64,000 nucleotides of DNA, taken from assembly GCF_001888805.2 (NCBI RefSeq), contig NZ_CP019113.1, positions 434,001-498,000 of the forward strand, read 5' to 3'. The notes under the pieces are model-generated. The model was not told where the DNA came from and did not search any database. It saw nothing but the letters and a program-made list of their open reading frames with translations. Made by a program: the position numbers and the translations under genes. The DNA is from Enterobacter sp. SA187. GTDB lineage: Bacteria > Pseudomonadota > Gammaproteobacteria > Enterobacterales > Enterobacteriaceae. Shown piece after piece: positions 51,151-60,630 of this stretch; position 1 is the first letter of the stretch, and every line of letters begins with the position of its first letter.

Positions 51151-51539
51151 GTATTAGACGTTATGGCGTCGGTGGCAGCACCGGCACGGGCGGGCAGCAT
51201 TTGCCGTTTGCCAAAGCGGTGGAAGCGGCGGGCTGGCTGTATGTTTCCGGCCAGACGCCGATGAAAGACGGCGAAGTGGTGGAAGGCGGCATCATTGAGC
51301 AGTCCCGTCTGGCGATCCAGAACTGCGTGGACATCATGACCGAAGCCGGTTACACCCTGGCCGACGTGGTGCATGTGAAGGTTTTCCTGACGGATGCCCG
51401 CTACTTCCAGTCATTTAACAAAGTGTTCCGCGAATTCTTCGGCGAACACCCGCCCGCCCGCGTGTGCTGCGTGGCGGATCTGGTGGTGGATTGCAAAGTC
51501 GAAGTGGATGTGACCTGCTACCGGGCTGACCGGGGCTAA
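51147..51539 (+). CDS. RidA/YjgF family enamine/imine deaminase
   Basis: Protein of 130 residues of the RidA family. RidA hydrolyses reactive 2-aminoacrylate-type enamines released by PLP dehydratases. The segments …WLYVSGQTPMKDG… and the C-terminal …PARVCCVADLVVDCKVEVDVTCYR… are typical, with the ligand-binding Arg in PARVCC. It is coupled to the deacylase by a 4-bp overlap and faces the PLP-enzyme gene, which fits a role in detoxifying that enzyme's intermediates. Confidence 0.92.
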   Translation: MSIRRYGVGGSTGTGGQHLPFAKAVEAAGWLYVSGQTPMKDGEVVEGGIIEQSRLAIQNCVDIMTEAGYTLADVVHVKVFLTDARYFQSFNKVFREFFGEHPPARVCCVADLVVDCKVEVDVTCYRADRG

Positions 51540-51598
51540 AGGTTCTGCTCCGTTGCAGGTCTTTTTTAGATTAATCCGGAGCAGATCCCTTCATAAAC

Positions 51599-51624
51599 GT
51601 CAGCCCCGGCTGGAGCCGGGACTG
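51599..51624. terminator. hairpin at the end of the fimbrial operon
   Basis: Inverted repeat GTCAG-CCGGCT / AGCCGG-CTGAC with small internal loops, between the RidA stop and the end of the convergent adhesin gene. A T-run (CTTTTTT at 51561-51567) downstream of a short CTGC/GCAG stem may end the ridA transcript. Confidence 0.5.
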
Positions 51625-51633
51625 ACTGCGCTA

Positions 51634-52953
51634 TCAAGGCATCTCAAAGGTCATCGTAGCCGATGCTTCATAGCCTCCTGCACCTGTTGGATTGACCCCT
51701 GTCCGGGCAGGGGTGGGATAAGAATAAAATGTCACCGTAGCCATATCGTTGTTAATTGTCGCCCTCAGGGGGGAGACACCATCCAGTTTCACCAGAGACT
51801 GGCCTGCGGCATCCTGAGTAATTTTAACGCCCAGGTCGTTAATGATGGTCCCCACCCCCTTCGCCAGCAAAATGCCCTTCGATGCGAGGTCAGCGTCAAA
51901 ACTGTACCCTGCCCCCATCATTGTCGCCTGCACAATACCCGCCCCATCAGGAAAAGAATTATTGATATTGCCAGAACACTTCATTGACACCTTTGTTTCT
52001 TTAGGCGCATACCCTTCGGGTAAAGCACCTTGTGCTTTGCCCGCCAGCTTAGCTTCGGTAATATCCGCTAACACAACGTTCTTAGTGGTTTCAGTCACTT
52101 TACAGGTGTTTCTGAATATTAATGAACCATTCAGATAAAATCTGGATACGACGGCTTTTTTGGAATTCATTGTACAATTATTGGCCGCTATAAAAGCAGC
52201 GCTTTCGTCTCCACCAGTAGCAACCATACATACGCGACTAAAACTGACAGAACCTACGAAAATATTGTCAAAATTAATGGGATATAACGGGGTTTTGGGC
52301 ATGTAAAAATACATTTTCACATCGCGGTTCGCGAATTGCGAACTTAATTCGTAATACAAATCTCGTACACAAATAAGAGTGACACTGAAGTTTCCCTGCG
52401 CGTTATTACATCCACTAAGATAACTATTCTGGAAAATGGTGTTAAAAAAGAAAGAGCCCCGATGTTGTCTAGATTGATTCTCTACGTCCTTCAGATCGAC
52501 ATAAGAATAAGCGTTCTTTACAGGCAAGAAGACTTTCTGTTCAAGCCGTACGTAAACAGGAAATCTCTCGCTGTCAGCCATTCTTAATTTATAATAAGTT
52601 TTACCATCAACAGTCCTGGTTTGAGTGGTATCAACATTGTTACTGTCATAGGACGCAGTCAAAAGTGGGGAACTGCTTGCCCAGCGCCAGGTTCCATTAC
52701 CGCGGTCACCCCATAAAGAGCGTTGATTATATTCAATTCCCGTGGTAGGAGGAGGAAGTTGTTTCTCCTGCATAACTTTCACCCCCCCGCCCATATTCGG
52801 GATGGAAGCGCTATCGACATTGAACGTTGCCGCTATTGATAAATCGGATTGACCAGCAAAAGAGGCATCCATTATATATGTCGTCTGCAAAGCAGCCAGA
52901 CAATGCCCGGTAAACAGATAAAGTAAAACAGGTAAAAACCATTTGAGTTTCAT
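51634..52953 (-). CDS. fimbrial tip adhesin candidate
   Basis: Last gene of the fimbrial operon, 439 residues from the ATG at 52953 (MKLKWFLPVLLYLFTGHCLAAL…), with AGG 6 nt upstream; ATGs at 52959 and 52968 are alternatives. A signal peptide ends CLA/A. The first ~270 mature residues form a unique receptor-binding-type domain. The C-terminal ~150 residues look like a pilin domain (…VSMKCSGNINNSFPDGAGIVQ… and final …ASATMTFEMP with the donor-strand beta zipper). The N-terminal lectin is not recognised, so the ligand is unknown. Confidence 0.8.
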   Translation of the reverse strand: MKLKWFLPVLLYLFTGHCLAALQTTYIMDASFAGQSDLSIAATFNVDSASIPNMGGGVKVMQEKQLPPPTTGIEYNQRSLWGDRGNGTWRWASSSPLLTASYDSNNVDTTQTRTVDGKTYYKLRMADSERFPVYVRLEQKVFLPVKNAYSYVDLKDVENQSRQHRGSFFFNTIFQNSYLSGCNNAQGNFSVTLICVRDLYYELSSQFANRDVKMYFYMPKTPLYPINFDNIFVGSVSFSRVCMVATGGDESAAFIAANNCTMNSKKAVVSRFYLNGSLIFRNTCKVTETTKNVVLADITEAKLAGKAQGALPEGYAPKETKVSMKCSGNINNSFPDGAGIVQATMMGAGYSFDADLASKGILLAKGVGTIINDLGVKITQDAAGQSLVKLDGVSPLRATINNDMATVTFYSYPTPARTGVNPTGAGGYEASATMTFEMP

Positions 52954-53017
52954 TTTCATCCTAGCCATTAGAATAAATATGATGTGCTTTTTTAGGCCGT
53001 TATTGTCATAAATTTGA

Positions 53018-53596
53018 CTAGTCATAAAATGCACTCACTAACAATGTTGCAGAGATCTGCCCAGCGGTGACATCGGCCCCGGATTGTATATATTTAATGT
53101 AAAAATCACGCGGAATATCCAGCGGAGCGCTACTATTAACCGGATAGTTTAACACTCTGCTTTCTCCCGAAACCGTTAATACATTTTGATTATCACGCTG
53201 GTCATAGACCGCAAACCCAATGCCTTTGGCCCCACCCGGAAGTTGATTACTAAACGCTCCGGGGGCAACACGGCCCTGACCATCGAGGGTACTAAAGGAA
53301 AGTCGTATATCACTGACAACGGCAGGTGACAGATTGCAATTATTAATGATGAGCTGAAAATTTTGCTTATAGGCTGAGGTCATTCCGGGCTGCGTAAATT
53401 TATCGATCCCCACGGCCTCCATTATTAGCGTATCCCTGGGAAACGTTACTGTGCAGGAAGTGTTAATTAGCTCCCCACTAAACTGCAGCCCCATATTGGC
53501 TGCATCAACCTTATCATCCGCCATGGCTGAATGAGGAAAACCGCACATGCTCATTCCACAAATCAACAAGTATAATAATGATGCATTTTTTGTCAT
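53018..53596 (-). CDS. minor fimbrial subunit
   Basis: Pilin-type protein, 192 residues from the ATG at 53596 (MTKNASLLYLLICGM…) behind GAGGAA. A signal peptide ends AMA. The mature part has the pilin pattern: GELINTSCTVTFPR, with the first disulfide Cys, then …IINNCNLSPAV…, with the second. It ends in the alternating C-terminus …ATLLVSAFYD. Probably an adaptor below the adhesin. Confidence 0.85.
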   Translation of the reverse strand: MTKNASLLYLLICGMSMCGFPHSAMADDKVDAANMGLQFSGELINTSCTVTFPRDTLIMEAVGIDKFTQPGMTSAYKQNFQLIINNCNLSPAVVSDIRLSFSTLDGQGRVAPGAFSNQLPGGAKGIGFAVYDQRDNQNVLTVSGESRVLNYPVNSSAPLDIPRDFYIKYIQSGADVTAGQISATLLVSAFYD

Positions 53597-53671
53597 GGGT
53601 TCCTCCATCAACTTATAACGCTGTCCATGCTATCAATACGCGGAGCTTTAAACAGGCTCCGCGTATCTTAA

Positions 53672-54298
53672 TTACAGATAGTCGATATTTATTGCGCCAT
53701 CCGTTTTCAGCGTGGTGCCAGCATACCCAGAAATGGCCGCTGACGTCAGCTTAGCACTATCAATTGCCACTAATCCTGCATAGGTTGTCCATACATAACC
53801 GTTGGTGGCATCGCCCGTCGTGTTACCAGAGAAAGCCATACTCACGGTCGAGCCGTTGGTTGGCAGGGTATTCGTTTCCGAGGTGTCTTGATTAGTTTTA
53901 AAGAAGGCCACGCCTAACCCGGTCGCAGCTGGTGTCGCCGCAGAAGTGAACATTTTAAGCGACTTATTCTTATAATTTGTACCGTCAGTGTTATTTTTAG
54001 CGGAGGACAGACCCACAACAAACTTTGTTGATGCACCACATGCGGTAAATTTTACTTTAACTGGTTTATAGACTGTATTGGGTACCAGATAACCCCCATG
54101 GCTTGCCGAAGCCAGGACGTCACTACTCTTTACGTTACCAAAGTCGATATTAAAGCTGGTCGCATTAGTATCAAATTTCGCTGTGCAGGTTGGTAAAGTT
54201 AACGTTCCGGTAAAATTAAGTGTCAGGCTAGCGTCATTAAGAGCATGGGCGGCAAAAGGTGCCAAAAAAATTAAAGGTACCAGTACTTTTTTCATCAT
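53672..54298 (-). CDS. fimbrial subunit (pilin)
   Basis: Protein of 208 residues. A signal peptide (MMKKVLVPLIFLAPFAAHA) is followed by a mature pilin: …LTLNFTGTLTLPTCTAKFD…, …VKFTACGASTKFVVG… (Cys pair), and C-terminal …LKTDGAINIDYL for chaperone and donor-strand contact. The start 54298 has AAGGA 5 nt upstream; an ATG two codons earlier abuts AGG. A Ser/Thr/Asn-rich body suggests a surface-exposed subunit. Confidence 0.85.
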   Translation of the reverse strand: MMKKVLVPLIFLAPFAAHALNDASLTLNFTGTLTLPTCTAKFDTNATSFNIDFGNVKSSDVLASASHGGYLVPNTVYKPVKVKFTACGASTKFVVGLSSAKNNTDGTNYKNKSLKMFTSAATPAATGLGVAFFKTNQDTSETNTLPTNGSTVSMAFSGNTTGDATNGYVWTTYAGLVAIDSAKLTSAAISGYAGTTLKTDGAINIDYL

Positions 54299-54310
54299 AA
54301 TCATCCTTAA

Positions 54311-54892
54311 TTATAAAAAGTCCATGTTAAGCGTTGCTGTTGAGTCCAGTGTTCCAGAACCAATTGTCATAATATCAGCCACTGCAGGGATCAGCGTGGC
54401 TTTAATATACAGGTTACCCGTTTTACCTTGTCCAAATGGCTCGAAATTGCCACCCAATCTGATTGATGGTGCCCCAACATAGAGCGGAACATAGTTACCA
54501 CCCTCGGTTTTAACTTCCGTTTTATATGCTACCTTCACCGCCACATTAGCTGGGCGGAGGTAGTCATGTGTGGTATCGCCATTGATTTTAACTTTATTTG
54601 ATGACGACAGGGAAATGTTCATTCCCGACGTTCCCACACAATCTGAGATGACAATTTTCTTTTCAACTGATTTATTTTGCGCTTCAATCTCTGCTGGTGT
54701 GACGGTATTAAAGGCAAAAGGAACGCTCGTGGCGGACTGATTATCCACTTTAAACGTACAGGTACCTTTTTCAATATATGCCTGAGCAGTTACATCCAGC
54801 GTACTCGTTGCGGCCATCGCCTGATGTCCGAACCCCATAACTCCAGCCATAACAGTAAGCACCCTTACTGTCTGTTTATTGTTTAAAAACAT
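54311..54892 (-). CDS. fimbrial subunit (pilin)
   Basis: Protein of 193 residues with signal peptide ending QAMAA. The mature sequence has Cys in …IEKGTCTFKVDNQ… and …KIVISDCVGTSG…, about 37 residues apart as in pilins, and the C-terminal pattern …TLDSTATLNMDFL. It follows the usher by 23 bp and is probably a minor subunit or adaptor. Confidence 0.85.
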   Translation of the reverse strand: MFLNNKQTVRVLTVMAGVMGFGHQAMAATSTLDVTAQAYIEKGTCTFKVDNQSATSVPFAFNTVTPAEIEAQNKSVEKKIVISDCVGTSGMNISLSSSNKVKINGDTTHDYLRPANVAVKVAYKTEVKTEGGNYVPLYVGAPSIRLGGNFEPFGQGKTGNLYIKATLIPAVADIMTIGSGTLDSTATLNMDFL

Positions 54893-54915
54893 ATAGCTCT
54901 CCTTTTCTATAATAA

Positions 54916-57549
54916 CTAATCACAATTAATATTATCGACTGATAACGTATCTGTTCGTAACTTAATATCGTCCCTGGTAGGTAACTGGTAATTAAAAGAA
55001 CACTGTTCACTCATATCTTCACCCCATTTGACAGTTAAACGCCCTTTTTCAGCAATGCCACGGGTGAATATTCGACTATTTTGTCCAGCGATACCTAACT
55101 GATTATTCGAATCATCGACCACCTCTGCCCCCAGCGGAATATTTTTGCCATTTTTCAACTTCAGGTGGAAAAATACCGAGCGACGATCGTCCGTGGCAAA
55201 GGGGACATAAATAACTGCTCCGGCACGCGGCACCACCCGGGTGGACGTCTCTTTTAATTCCGTATCCTGTTCCATTTTCGAGGGATCGATACTCACATCA
55301 TTAAAACGATAGGGCGACAGGTTAGAGACATAGGCATAGCCGGCACTATTAATTCGCGACGCGTTATCCCCCATTGCACGCGCGCCCTTCGCACCTTTCG
55401 CCTCGATTAATGCAACAGGCGTGTCACCATTGATGGTGCGCCCGAGGGTTATTCCTCCCTTGTGGAGTAAAACGCCACCGCTGCCGCTCACCGACATCTG
55501 GCGGCTGTTCTCTGTATCGGCAGAAAGACTGGCCCCCCAGCTACCATAACGGGTATCCCACGAAGCATTCGCCCCGATATTCTCAATCTTATTCCCGTCA
55601 TAGCCGTTCTGACGATAATTCGCATTGACGCCGTAGTTCAGACCCGCGTCCTGGTTATAACCTGAAGTCGAAGCCGATAAATTGCGGTCTCCCTTACTGC
55701 TACGGGTATAACTGGTGTTCAGATAATCAAACAGCGGCGATTTATCCTCGGCGCGATCGCCGAGCGGTACAGATAACGACAGATAGAGCTGATCGTCCTT
55801 CTCGTTATCGCCGGTGTAATAGCGGTTAACGGAAACGCTATAGCTGACCCGGCCCAGGGAGTTGCTGTATCCCAGTTGATAGCTTTTCTCTTTACGCCCT
55901 GAACGCCAGTACTCCGATAACATTGCTGAAGAATAAAACGAGCCCCATCCCGCTTCGAGGGTCTGGCTAACGTTAATCTGCACCTGTGATTTAAGCCGAT
56001 CGTCCATGTCCTGCCAGTCGGTATTCGACAGATAATCTGCCGCCTCACCCAGCGTGAAGAAATCTTTTGTCGAATAACGATAAGCCGCGATATTAAAACT
56101 GGTATTCGTCGGAGTAATATAGCTGTTGTATTTAATCCCCAGACTCTGCCCTTTCCGGCTGCCGTCTTCTGCTGACAAATGCGACTGAGTCAAATCTAAA
56201 GAAACTGCGCCAACCGGCGTATTCAGCGCCACCCCGCCAATAACGGAGTAGTAGTCCGACATATATTCAGCACCAGTATACAATGACAGATAGTTATTCA
56301 GACCGTATTGCCAGGTACCCTGGCCGACCACCGGTTTATCGCTACTGCTCGCGCCGTCATATTCCCCCACCGCCAGCGTGTACAGGCTGACGCCCGGGTA
56401 AAGCAATTGCCCACCGCCGTTGTATGGGATAATTAGCTGACGCGTCCGGCCATCCGCTTCCTGGATCGTGACGTCAAGCTGTTCGCTGGAGCTGATCGGA
56501 TTATAGTTATCGATCGAAAACGCCCCGGGCGGCACGGTAGTTTCTAATATTTTAGTGCCTGCCTGACTGACGATAATTTTCGCATTCGACTCCGCGACCC
56601 CACGAATAACCGGGCGGAAGCTGTTCAGAGAGTCGGGCAACATGCGCGTGTCGCTGCTCAGCGTCACGCCGCGTAATGGAAACGCATCAAAAAATGTGCT
56701 GCTGCTGTATATCTCACCTACCCGCAACTGAGATTTAAGCGGTGCAACATCATGCTCCGCGTACAGGTTTGAACTGTCAAACGTGGTGCCACTCTCTTTT
56801 GCGTAGTTCGCATCGCCACGGACACGGACACGCCACCCCAGTAAATTCAGACCGCCATCCAGGCCCATCCAACCGCTGTCGGACTCAACGCCGCTATAGC
56901 TCGAGCGATAATAACTGGTGTTATAGCTGACAAAGGCCGCGTTGATGCCATCGTCCCAGAGCGTATCCGGCACTTCATCAGGGCGGGTTGCCCGTTCCAT
57001 CGCTTGTGGAATAGTCAGAATAAAACGCTGATCGTTAATATCCATTTTCCAGCTGGCTTGTGGTATCAGCGTCTTCAGCGAAACGCAGTTTTCTTCTTCC
57101 ATGCCAGAGACATTAATTGCGCCAATATCAATGCCAAGCTTAGCCAGTTCTTTCAGGCGAAAGCAGGGCAGCGCTCTTAACGGATCTTGCGGGTTATCAT
57201 CAAATTGAATTTCAAATTTCCCCATTTCCCGCTCGTTAAGTACAACCGAAACATTATACTTCCCGGCAGTGACAGGGTTTCCTTTGGAAAAACGGCTTAC
57301 ATCAATTGGGGAATTTGATAAAAAGATGTTATTGAATTCCACCTCTTCATCTTCAGTTCCCGCTATTTCACTTTCTTTACTTTCACCCTCTTGCTGCGCA
57401 TTCGAATTTTCTACTGATGATGCAGGTGAGAGACTATTTTGCTCAACTGTTTCCGTTTCCGCAGCGAAAACTCCTCCGGCAACATTCATTAAAATGAATG
57501 CGCCAGCAATACGTGATAAACGAAAACGTTCGCTAACTAACATATCCAT
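54916..57549 (-). CDS. fimbrial outer-membrane usher
   Basis: Outer-membrane usher of 877 residues that receives chaperone-subunit complexes and threads the fibre. Signal peptide to about residue 29 (…GGVFAA). Then an unusual acidic, Ser/Glu-rich stretch (about 30-70), followed by the usher N-terminal domain (…VEFNNIFLSN…). The 24-strand barrel with plug follows (…LRGVTLSSDTRMLPDS…), then two C-terminal domains (…TRVVPRAGAVIYVPFATDDRR…) ending with a Cys pair (C851…C876). It lies between chaperone and subunit genes. Confidence 0.94.
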   Translation of the reverse strand: MDMLVSERFRLSRIAGAFILMNVAGGVFAAETETVEQNSLSPASSVENSNAQQEGESKESEIAGTEDEEVEFNNIFLSNSPIDVSRFSKGNPVTAGKYNVSVVLNEREMGKFEIQFDDNPQDPLRALPCFRLKELAKLGIDIGAINVSGMEEENCVSLKTLIPQASWKMDINDQRFILTIPQAMERATRPDEVPDTLWDDGINAAFVSYNTSYYRSSYSGVESDSGWMGLDGGLNLLGWRVRVRGDANYAKESGTTFDSSNLYAEHDVAPLKSQLRVGEIYSSSTFFDAFPLRGVTLSSDTRMLPDSLNSFRPVIRGVAESNAKIIVSQAGTKILETTVPPGAFSIDNYNPISSSEQLDVTIQEADGRTRQLIIPYNGGGQLLYPGVSLYTLAVGEYDGASSSDKPVVGQGTWQYGLNNYLSLYTGAEYMSDYYSVIGGVALNTPVGAVSLDLTQSHLSAEDGSRKGQSLGIKYNSYITPTNTSFNIAAYRYSTKDFFTLGEAADYLSNTDWQDMDDRLKSQVQINVSQTLEAGWGSFYSSAMLSEYWRSGRKEKSYQLGYSNSLGRVSYSVSVNRYYTGDNEKDDQLYLSLSVPLGDRAEDKSPLFDYLNTSYTRSSKGDRNLSASTSGYNQDAGLNYGVNANYRQNGYDGNKIENIGANASWDTRYGSWGASLSADTENSRQMSVSGSGGVLLHKGGITLGRTINGDTPVALIEAKGAKGARAMGDNASRINSAGYAYVSNLSPYRFNDVSIDPSKMEQDTELKETSTRVVPRAGAVIYVPFATDDRRSVFFHLKLKNGKNIPLGAEVVDDSNNQLGIAGQNSRIFTRGIAEKGRLTVKWGEDMSEQCSFNYQLPTRDDIKLRTDTLSVDNINCD

Positions 57550-57584
57550 AGAAAAAACCTGAACAATCCATTGTAATTGAAATA

Positions 57585-58292
57585 TTATTTGATAACAGCA
57601 GTACCCTCTACATCATTACCATAATCAGAAATATAGCTATAGGCCAGGCTGGCTCCCGCAGAAGGTTTAAATGCTTTGTTATCAAACTCGAATTTTTCCG
57701 TTGCAAAAGGCGCAACCATTCCTGACTTCGCCATATTATTACCGACTTTCATCATGTTGAACGTCACATAATAAGGGGAGTTGTTTTTTGCAATTAACGC
57801 ACCATTTTCAGCACGCCATTCAACTTTCGCCGCCGCGTCTTGTGGTTTGACGGTTAACGCCTCTGGACGATAGAACATCTTAATACGGGTACGGAATGCC
57901 AGCTGTAATTTGTTGCTCGCTTGTGCCTCGCCTTTTGCTTTTGGCGGAACTTCCAGCACGTTTAAATAGTAGATGCTTTCACGATCTTTGGGAAAATTGG
58001 CGGCCATTTTGGAAATACGTAACGTCTGCCCTTTTTTCGCATCAATGCGTGAGACCGGCGGTGTGATCATAAAAGGCAGATCAATATTTTCCGGCGATTC
58101 GGTCGCACGGCCATCATCCAGCCATGACTGCACCAGTAGCGGACGCGTGCCCTCGTTAGTCAGGCGAACGTTAACTTCTTTGGCCGCTTCTTTATAGACC
58201 ACTCGAGTGGTATTAATGACAACATCTGCCCATGCTGATGCGCTCACGGCCAGCATCGCTGCCACAATTGTAGCTAAATATTTAACTGACAT
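57585..58292 (-). CDS. periplasmic fimbrial chaperone
   Basis: PapD-like chaperone, 235 residues with signal peptide ending SAWA. The first Ig domain has the conserved …TRVVYKEAAKEVNVRLTNEG… and …PPVSRIDAKKGQTLRISKM…, with the subunit-anchoring Arg and Lys. The second has …ALTVKPQDAAAKVEWR… and …NNSPYYVTFNMMKV…. It delivers the pilins of this operon to the usher and follows the major subunit by 66 bp. Confidence 0.95.
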   Translation of the reverse strand: MSVKYLATIVAAMLAVSASAWADVVINTTRVVYKEAAKEVNVRLTNEGTRPLLVQSWLDDGRATESPENIDLPFMITPPVSRIDAKKGQTLRISKMAANFPKDRESIYYLNVLEVPPKAKGEAQASNKLQLAFRTRIKMFYRPEALTVKPQDAAAKVEWRAENGALIAKNNSPYYVTFNMMKVGNNMAKSGMVAPFATEKFEFDNKAFKPSAGASLAYSYISDYGNDVEGTAVIK

Positions 58293-58358
58293 TTAATTTA
58301 TTGCTCTCTGAAAAAACAAGGCGGCAATAAGACTTACCGCCTTAGATTTAGTAAATAA

Positions 58359-58973
58359 TTACAAATAAACGACGCTGAAAGTGGCTACCGTTTCGATATC
58401 ACCGGCGGTGACATCTTCTGCTTTAGCAGCCGTCTGAACGTAGCGAGTTTCGAAACTGTAGGTCTGCGCACCTGAATTGGTGTCTTTATAATCTGCAGTA
58501 TCATCCAGGCCGTTCAAATCCATCATCAGATCGCTGCCATTAATTTTAGTGAAACCGATCTGGATGCCTTTCGCGGCAACATCCATGGTATTCACAGAAT
58601 TCAGCAGGCTATTTGTATAGGTGCTGGTGCCCGCATCCGCATAGCCAGTAGAATCAAAACTGACCGCAACTTTAGTTTTCCCCTGAGGCAGGACGCAGCT
58701 TTCCAGAGTAATATTTACGGTACGCATATCACGAGATGCTTTATAAGTCGTGCCTTTAGCGGACTTAACATCTTTATTCAGATCGACGGCAGCAACCGGA
58801 TCGATATTCAACAATGTAGAAGACGGCGCGCCGTTGATTGCTACTGTGCAAGTTTTATTAATGACTTCACCGGTAATACGAATTTGGCCATCAGCAGCCA
58901 TCGCATTTACTGTCCCCAAACCACCAGCAACCAGCACAGCAATCTGAGCCATCTTAATAACTGAATGTCGCAT
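58359..58973 (-). CDS. major fimbrial subunit
   Basis: First gene of the operon, 204 residues. A signal peptide (…VLVAGGLGTVNAMA) is followed by a major-pilin pattern: …GEVINKTCTVAINGA…, …VNITLESCVLPQG… (disulfide pair) and C-terminal …ETVATFSVVYL with a penultimate Tyr. Thr/Asp-rich surface loops. The ribosome site is ATGGAGTT. As the promoter-proximal pilin with its own long leader, it should form the shaft. Confidence 0.9.
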   Translation of the reverse strand: MRHSVIKMAQIAVLVAGGLGTVNAMAADGQIRITGEVINKTCTVAINGAPSSTLLNIDPVAAVDLNKDVKSAKGTTYKASRDMRTVNITLESCVLPQGKTKVAVSFDSTGYADAGTSTYTNSLLNSVNTMDVAAKGIQIGFTKINGSDLMMDLNGLDDTADYKDTNSGAQTYSFETRYVQTAAKAEDVTAGDIETVATFSVVYL

Positions 58974-59556
58974 AATTCATAACTCCATTATATGTTAGTT
59001 CACATACACTTCCGTGCATTATGTCGGGTATACAAAAGCACAACGCTTCACTGCACTGATAAAATGAGATGCTTATTGTGCCTGGAGGGGATTATTAGAT
59101 GAAGCTATCGTTATTGCAATATTAGAAATGATGATTGCTCGATAGGACGAGTGATATTATTTATATGATATAGTTTATTTTAGTTCAAATCAACACAAGC
59201 AATGGCCGCAAAAATGCTGGAAAAACAACATATTAAAACAAAAGATTAGAAAAATTGATGAAATTAAAAGTTCTCTACAAAAAGAGCCAGCCGCGTGTTT
59301 TTAGGAATATATTTAGGTAATCATTACTTCCGTTAATATATTCATAAAACAAATACCATCGCTGTATTTATTATCCTGACAGTTAATATTCATTTGCATT
59401 AGTTATTAATTGCATTATTTATTTTGACGTGCTGCCACAACCCGTTTTATACAGGAAAGTAATAGTCCAAAGACGATCAGGCCTTTCAGGAAGACTGCTG
59501 CACCGCATCAATGTCCCACCATTACTTGGTGGAATATTACACAATCGGCTGGTGGG
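58974..59556. promoter_or_regulatory. long AT-rich leader of the fimbrial operon
   Basis: 583 bp without a gene between the major pilin and the rpiR-like regulator. A possible minus-strand promoter is TTGTGC-N16-TAATGC about 60 bp before the pilin start. A 6-bp stem CCACCA/TGGTGG (59516-59532) sits after the regulator. I looked for fim-type invertible repeats and found none. The AT content is consistent with H-NS silencing. Confidence 0.5.
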
Positions 59557-60420
59557 TTAATCCCCCAGCGGTTGCCGATCCGCGCCGCCGCGATGGCTGT
59601 CCAGCGCCAGCTTAATTCTGCGCAAGCGGTCTTTCGCCTGGCTTTTGTTAGCCATCGCTAATTCTGTCGCCAGCACGTCGATCATCGCCAGCATGGCGTA
59701 GCGCGATGTGCTCGGCTTAAAGATGTAGTCGTTTTCACGCACAATCAGCGGCAGCACCAGGTCCGCCAGCTGCGCCAGCGGCGTCGCTTCCGGCGTGATG
59801 GCGATTACCTTCGCGCCATACTGTCTGGCGATGCCCGCGCTTTCCACCACCTCCGGCGTAAAGCCGCCCAGCGACAGCGCGATCACCACGTCACCAGGCG
59901 ACACCGAGGCCGCCATCATGCGCACCAGCAGCCCGTCATTCTGACTCACCACCGGCAGGCCAAGGCGAAACAGACGGAACTGGAGTTCCTGCGCGCAGAT
60001 GGTGGAGCCGCCCCCCATACCGAACGCCAGGATCTGCCGCGCCCCGCTCAGCCAGCCCACCGCTTTATTCAGCGAGGCCGCATCCAGCGCGCGACGGTTC
60101 ATCTCCAGCACGTTAATGATGGTGCCGTAAATTCCCTGCACGCCTTCCAGATCCGGCACGTCGATAATAAAACGCTGGCCGACCGCCAGCGACTGCGCCA
60201 GTTTCACCTTCAGTTCACGCACATCTTTGCAGCCAATAGCGCGGGCGAAACGGGTGATCGACGCCTGGCTGGTACTGGTCAGACGCGCCATCTCCGCGAT
60301 CGGCAGCGTGGCGGCAGACTGTACGTCATCCAGAATAAACTGCGCGATACGCTTTTCAGTGGTGGTGAGTTCCACGAAGCGGTCGGTGATACAAGAGATG
60401 ATGTCGATGGAATAACCCAT
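59557..60420 (-). CDS. RpiR/MurR-family transcriptional regulator
   Basis: Regulator of 287 residues from the ATG at 60420 (MGYSIDIISCITDRF…), with AGGA 7 nt upstream; a frame open for 53 more codons upstream lacks homology. The N-terminal helix-turn-helix (…LPIAEMARLTSTSQASITRFARAIGCKDVRELK…) is followed by a SIS sugar-phosphate-binding domain (…ILAFGMGGGSTICAQELQFRLFRLG… and …VVIALSLGGFTPEVVESA…). It may control the PTS or the D-amino-acid module, but the fimbrial operon lies between them, so the target is uncertain. Confidence 0.88.
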   Translation of the reverse strand: MGYSIDIISCITDRFVELTTTEKRIAQFILDDVQSAATLPIAEMARLTSTSQASITRFARAIGCKDVRELKVKLAQSLAVGQRFIIDVPDLEGVQGIYGTIINVLEMNRRALDAASLNKAVGWLSGARQILAFGMGGGSTICAQELQFRLFRLGLPVVSQNDGLLVRMMAASVSPGDVVIALSLGGFTPEVVESAGIARQYGAKVIAITPEATPLAQLADLVLPLIVRENDYIFKPSTSRYAMLAMIDVLATELAMANKSQAKDRLRRIKLALDSHRGGADRQPLGD

Positions 60421-60630
60421 AGCGTGTTCCTGAATATGAGCCATCGGGACAGACGCCGCCATCCGTTCTGGTACTTGCACATAAAATGATGGGTACTTTG
60501 TATCATAGCCGCACGACGGCGCACTATTTTTTAGCGCGCCCCAGGTCGCAAGTCTGCTTTCTTTAACCAAAACTGGCACTTTCTGCCGCCTTTGCCAGGA
60601 TTAAAAGGTCTTTTGAACTGGAGAGAAACC

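Noticed and set aside
58974..59556. Search for a fim-type invertible promoter switch upstream of the fimbrial operon
   Set aside because: No pair of inverted repeats flanking a promoter-sized segment and no fimB/fimE-like recombinase in the window.
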